Shown in pieces: positions 43,001 through 45,311 of a stretch of 45,311 nucleotides of DNA (position 1 is the first letter of the stretch; each line of letters begins with the position of its first letter). A program made the translations under genes and the position numbers. Source of the stretch: Ophiosphaerella korrae (Eukaryota; Ascomycota; Dothideomycetes; Pleosporales; Phaeosphaeriaceae); assembly GCA_028456385.1 (NCBI GenBank), contig JALNQF010000335.1:1-45311 (forward strand), in the 5' to 3' direction. The notes under the pieces were generated by a model. It saw nothing but the letters and a program-made list of their open reading frames with translations, was not told the origin of the DNA and searched no databases.

Positions 43001-45311
43001 AGCTATCTTAGTTAAGTTTGTATGTAAAAACCTACTTTAGAGGTAGTAGCTAATCGCTTAATTGCGAGCGCTCTATCTCTTCCTAGGTACTAGCTACTAG
43101 TAGCGTATTAATCTCTTTCTAAGCTACTTGTTTAAAGAGCTACCTATATAGGTATATATATAAGTGCTTCTAATTTTGTAGTAGTAGTAGGAGCTTATCT
43201 TAATATAGATAAGCTTATAGTTATAGCTTAAGCTAAGTAGCTACTACAATTATAGCGTTTACTATAGCGAGCTCTATATTTAGGTTATAGTCTATTAGTA
43301 CGTATAGGAGTAGCTTGTCTAGTATACTACTCTATTTACTCTACTTAGGTTTATATAATAATAAGTAAGTGCTCGAGCTTTTAGCGCTATTGTCTAGCTT
43401 ATTGTTTTAGAGTCTTTAGCTTAATCGCGTTAGCACTAGCTATTACTAGTGTATACGCTACTAATAAGCTCTAACTATATTATTTAGAGCTATATAAGAT
43501 ACAGCTACTTAATAAGAGATAGTATCTACTTTATTTAGAGCTATAGAAGCTATAGCTACTTAAGGAGAGGTAGTTCGATAAGTAGTAGTTCGATTTAAAC
43601 TCTTATCTATTAGCTGCTCTAAGGCGCTTACTTCTCTAGTTAATTACAATTCCTAGGAGCTTTTAGATACTTTGCTATATTAATTTCTGTAATTAATATT
43701 AGCACCTATATACTAAACTCCTCTAGGTTTAGGTGTTTACTCTAGAGTTCGAAGGCTACTAAGCTTAGGTTACTCTATATAGATTCTATATAGTTTACTA
43801 GCTAAGCTTATTACTTATATAGGGTCTACTCCTTATTCTACTAAGATAGCTAGCTAGCTAGCTTAGCTTTTAGTATTACGTAGAGCTCTACCCCCTAGAT
43901 TCTACTCTAGGTGCTCGCCTTACTAGTAGCTTTCTAGGATTTAAGCTACTTCGCGGAGCTAGTTATATATATTATCCTAAGTCTCTTTTACGTTGCGCGT
44001 TACGTCTTTATATAACACGTTAATAAGTTTTTAAATCTCTAGCTTTAGGAGCTCTTAATAAGCTTTACTCTTCTTATTATAGAAGAGCTACTTATTAAAC
44101 GTTATATTGCGCGTTATAATTACCTAATCTAATTCTAGGACTTATATCCTATATATATTAGATACTCTATATCCTACTAGATATCTAATATAGCCCTAAG
44201 GGCTTATTTTAAAGCCTCTCTTGTTGCGCCTAGCTACTCGCTCCTTGTTAAGTAGATATGCGTAGTAGCTATAGGCGTATACTCTACTCTAATCTAGCTA
44301 AAGGTCTACTGTAGTAGCTCTTACTTACTTAGGCTAATAGTATCTAAAGTACTATCTAAACTAGCTATTAAGCACTATATTAGGAGCTTGTATATTATAA
44401 GCGCAGCTTAGGCTTATATTGTATAGCTACGTAGCTACCTCTACTATCTCTAGCTAGAGCCTTTCTAGTAGGTTAGCGCTTATCCTTATCTTAATTACTT
44501 TCGTTATTATTTCTTAACTAGCTCTCTTAGCTCTTCTATTTAGCTCGTGCGTATATACTAGAGTACTCTTAACTATAATCCCTTCTTGTTTAGCCTAAAT
44601 CTAGAAGCGCGTCTTACCTCTCTATAGGAGCATTACTACTTTATTATCTTACTAGAGTATATACGTATAGAGCTTATAGCGCGTTAGTAGTAGCTTTACA
44701 AAGCTTTTAAATACTCTTATTATCTTTTAAAGCATTTTACCTTATAACAAGTAGGTATAGAGCTTGCTACTATACTTGTACTTAAGTAGCATAGTCTAAA
44801 CTTCTCTAAAGCGGCTAGTAGGTATATTAAATAGGTCCTACGCTACTTACTAGTATAGGCGTAGGGCTCTCTCTCTAGGCTACCTTAAGATAACTTACTT
44901 AGCGTAAGCTATTAAGCAATACTTGCACTTAATGCGCACTATCCTATTAATACGCACGTTTCTTGCGCTCGTTACTAGCGCTTATAGTGCTTCTAGTCTA
45001 AGATAACTAGCTCTAGCGTACTAGAGCTCCTCTAAGTTACTTCTAGGCGTTATACGCTATAAGTTAAGCTATTAATTAACTTAATTACCTTAAGTTACAC
45101 TTATAATAGTTAGATAAAACGTAATAAGCTTATATTTAATAAAAGTAAGATTATATTTACGTATTAGCGTTGCTAGTACAATACTCTCTACTAGTGTTCT
45201 TACTCTTAGAGTTATATTAAAACCTTAATACTAGGCTCTAGCTTACTATAATTAAGCTTTAGATACTATATTAATATAAAATCCTTTAACTACTACTACT
45301 TTATAAAGTAC
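43000..45311 (-). pseudogene. upstream part of the Copia element (gag / integrase expected), unresolved
   Basis: Position on the minus strand upstream of RT predicts gag, protease and integrase. Protein-like pieces with only TAA and TAG stops are present, for example NVKETQDNIYNQLREVAQIL near 43930-43990. I could not find a clear Copia integrase HHCC or DDE motif or a zinc knuckle. The region is moderately CG-rich, with many GCGC sites. Confidence 0.4.

Larger units (their letters stand above)
41600..45311 (-). mobile_element. Ty1/Copia LTR retrotransposon, degenerate, truncated by window end
   Basis: On the minus strand RNase H (about 41620-42300) follows RT (about 42300-43000), and the upstream part of pol and gag should lie between 43000 and the window end. 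RT just before RNase H, with the Copia-type YVDD box and a RALYGLKQSP-like motif, fixes the superfamily. No LTR pair is available. The element keeps many GC and CG dinucleotides, so it is less eroded than the Gypsy copies, although Gln and Trp codons are again TAA or TAG. Confidence 0.87.

Overview
The window looks like repeat-rich chromatin from a filamentous ascomycete (Pezizomycotina). Almost all of it is extremely TA-rich. CpA and TpG are depleted, and TpA and CTAG are very common. Protein-like frames are broken almost only by TAA and TAG, where Gln (CAA/CAG) or Trp (TGG) is expected. Glycines have become Arg, Lys or Ser, and cysteines have become Tyr. This is what repeat-induced point mutation (RIP, CpA to TpA) leaves behind. 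The one exception is an island of normal composition at about 26.5-29.9 kb, which holds the only gene that looks intact.

Layout, left to right. (1) 1-3960: a Ty3/Gypsy element on the minus strand (gag, RT), cut by the window edge. It is followed by a 14-bp tandem repeat at 4191-4288 and an unidentified minus-strand protein-like stretch at 4300-5862. (2) 5863-11263: a second Gypsy element on the minus strand, with a 5' LTR but no 3' end. Its LTR abuts a related plus-strand copy cut open inside its RT (11264-15306). That copy keeps integrase, chromodomain and 3' LTR, so the family is a chromovirus. (3) 17081-24138: a complete 7058-bp element of the same family. It has two 460-bp LTRs and a 5-bp target duplication (TAAGT), and is inserted into a degenerate plus-strand reading frame that resumes on the other side. 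The host segment (15307-17080 plus 24144-26850) also carries a short AACGYGTT-type motif again and again, with unlike sequence between copies.

(4) 26.5-29.9 kb: the island. It contains a spliced gene for a nucleotidyltransferase-like fungal protein (27390-28118, one 51-bp intron). On the minus strand lies a decayed gene with a serine-rich disordered region and a SANT/Myb-like domain (28872 to about 30230), with RIP-type stops towards its ends. (5) 30.28-31.15 kb: three minisatellites. (6) About 33.1-38.04 kb: a RIP-wrecked RecQ helicase of the fungal telomere-linked-helicase type. A Walker A relic, a DECH-box relic and the QxxGRxGR relic all lie in one frame. Copies of one short motif flank it in opposite orientations. 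(7) 39.5-41.5 kb: two unidentified degenerate plus-strand coding stretches. (8) About 41.6-45.3 kb: a Ty1/Copia element on the minus strand (RNase H and RT clear), running off the right edge.

Only the island gene is likely to make a working protein. The rest is a nested graveyard of mobile elements plus one RecQ gene of a kind often found near chromosome ends. No telomere repeats, tRNA or rRNA genes were seen. Edges of degenerate regions are approximate. LTR, target-duplication, motif and intron coordinates were read base by base.
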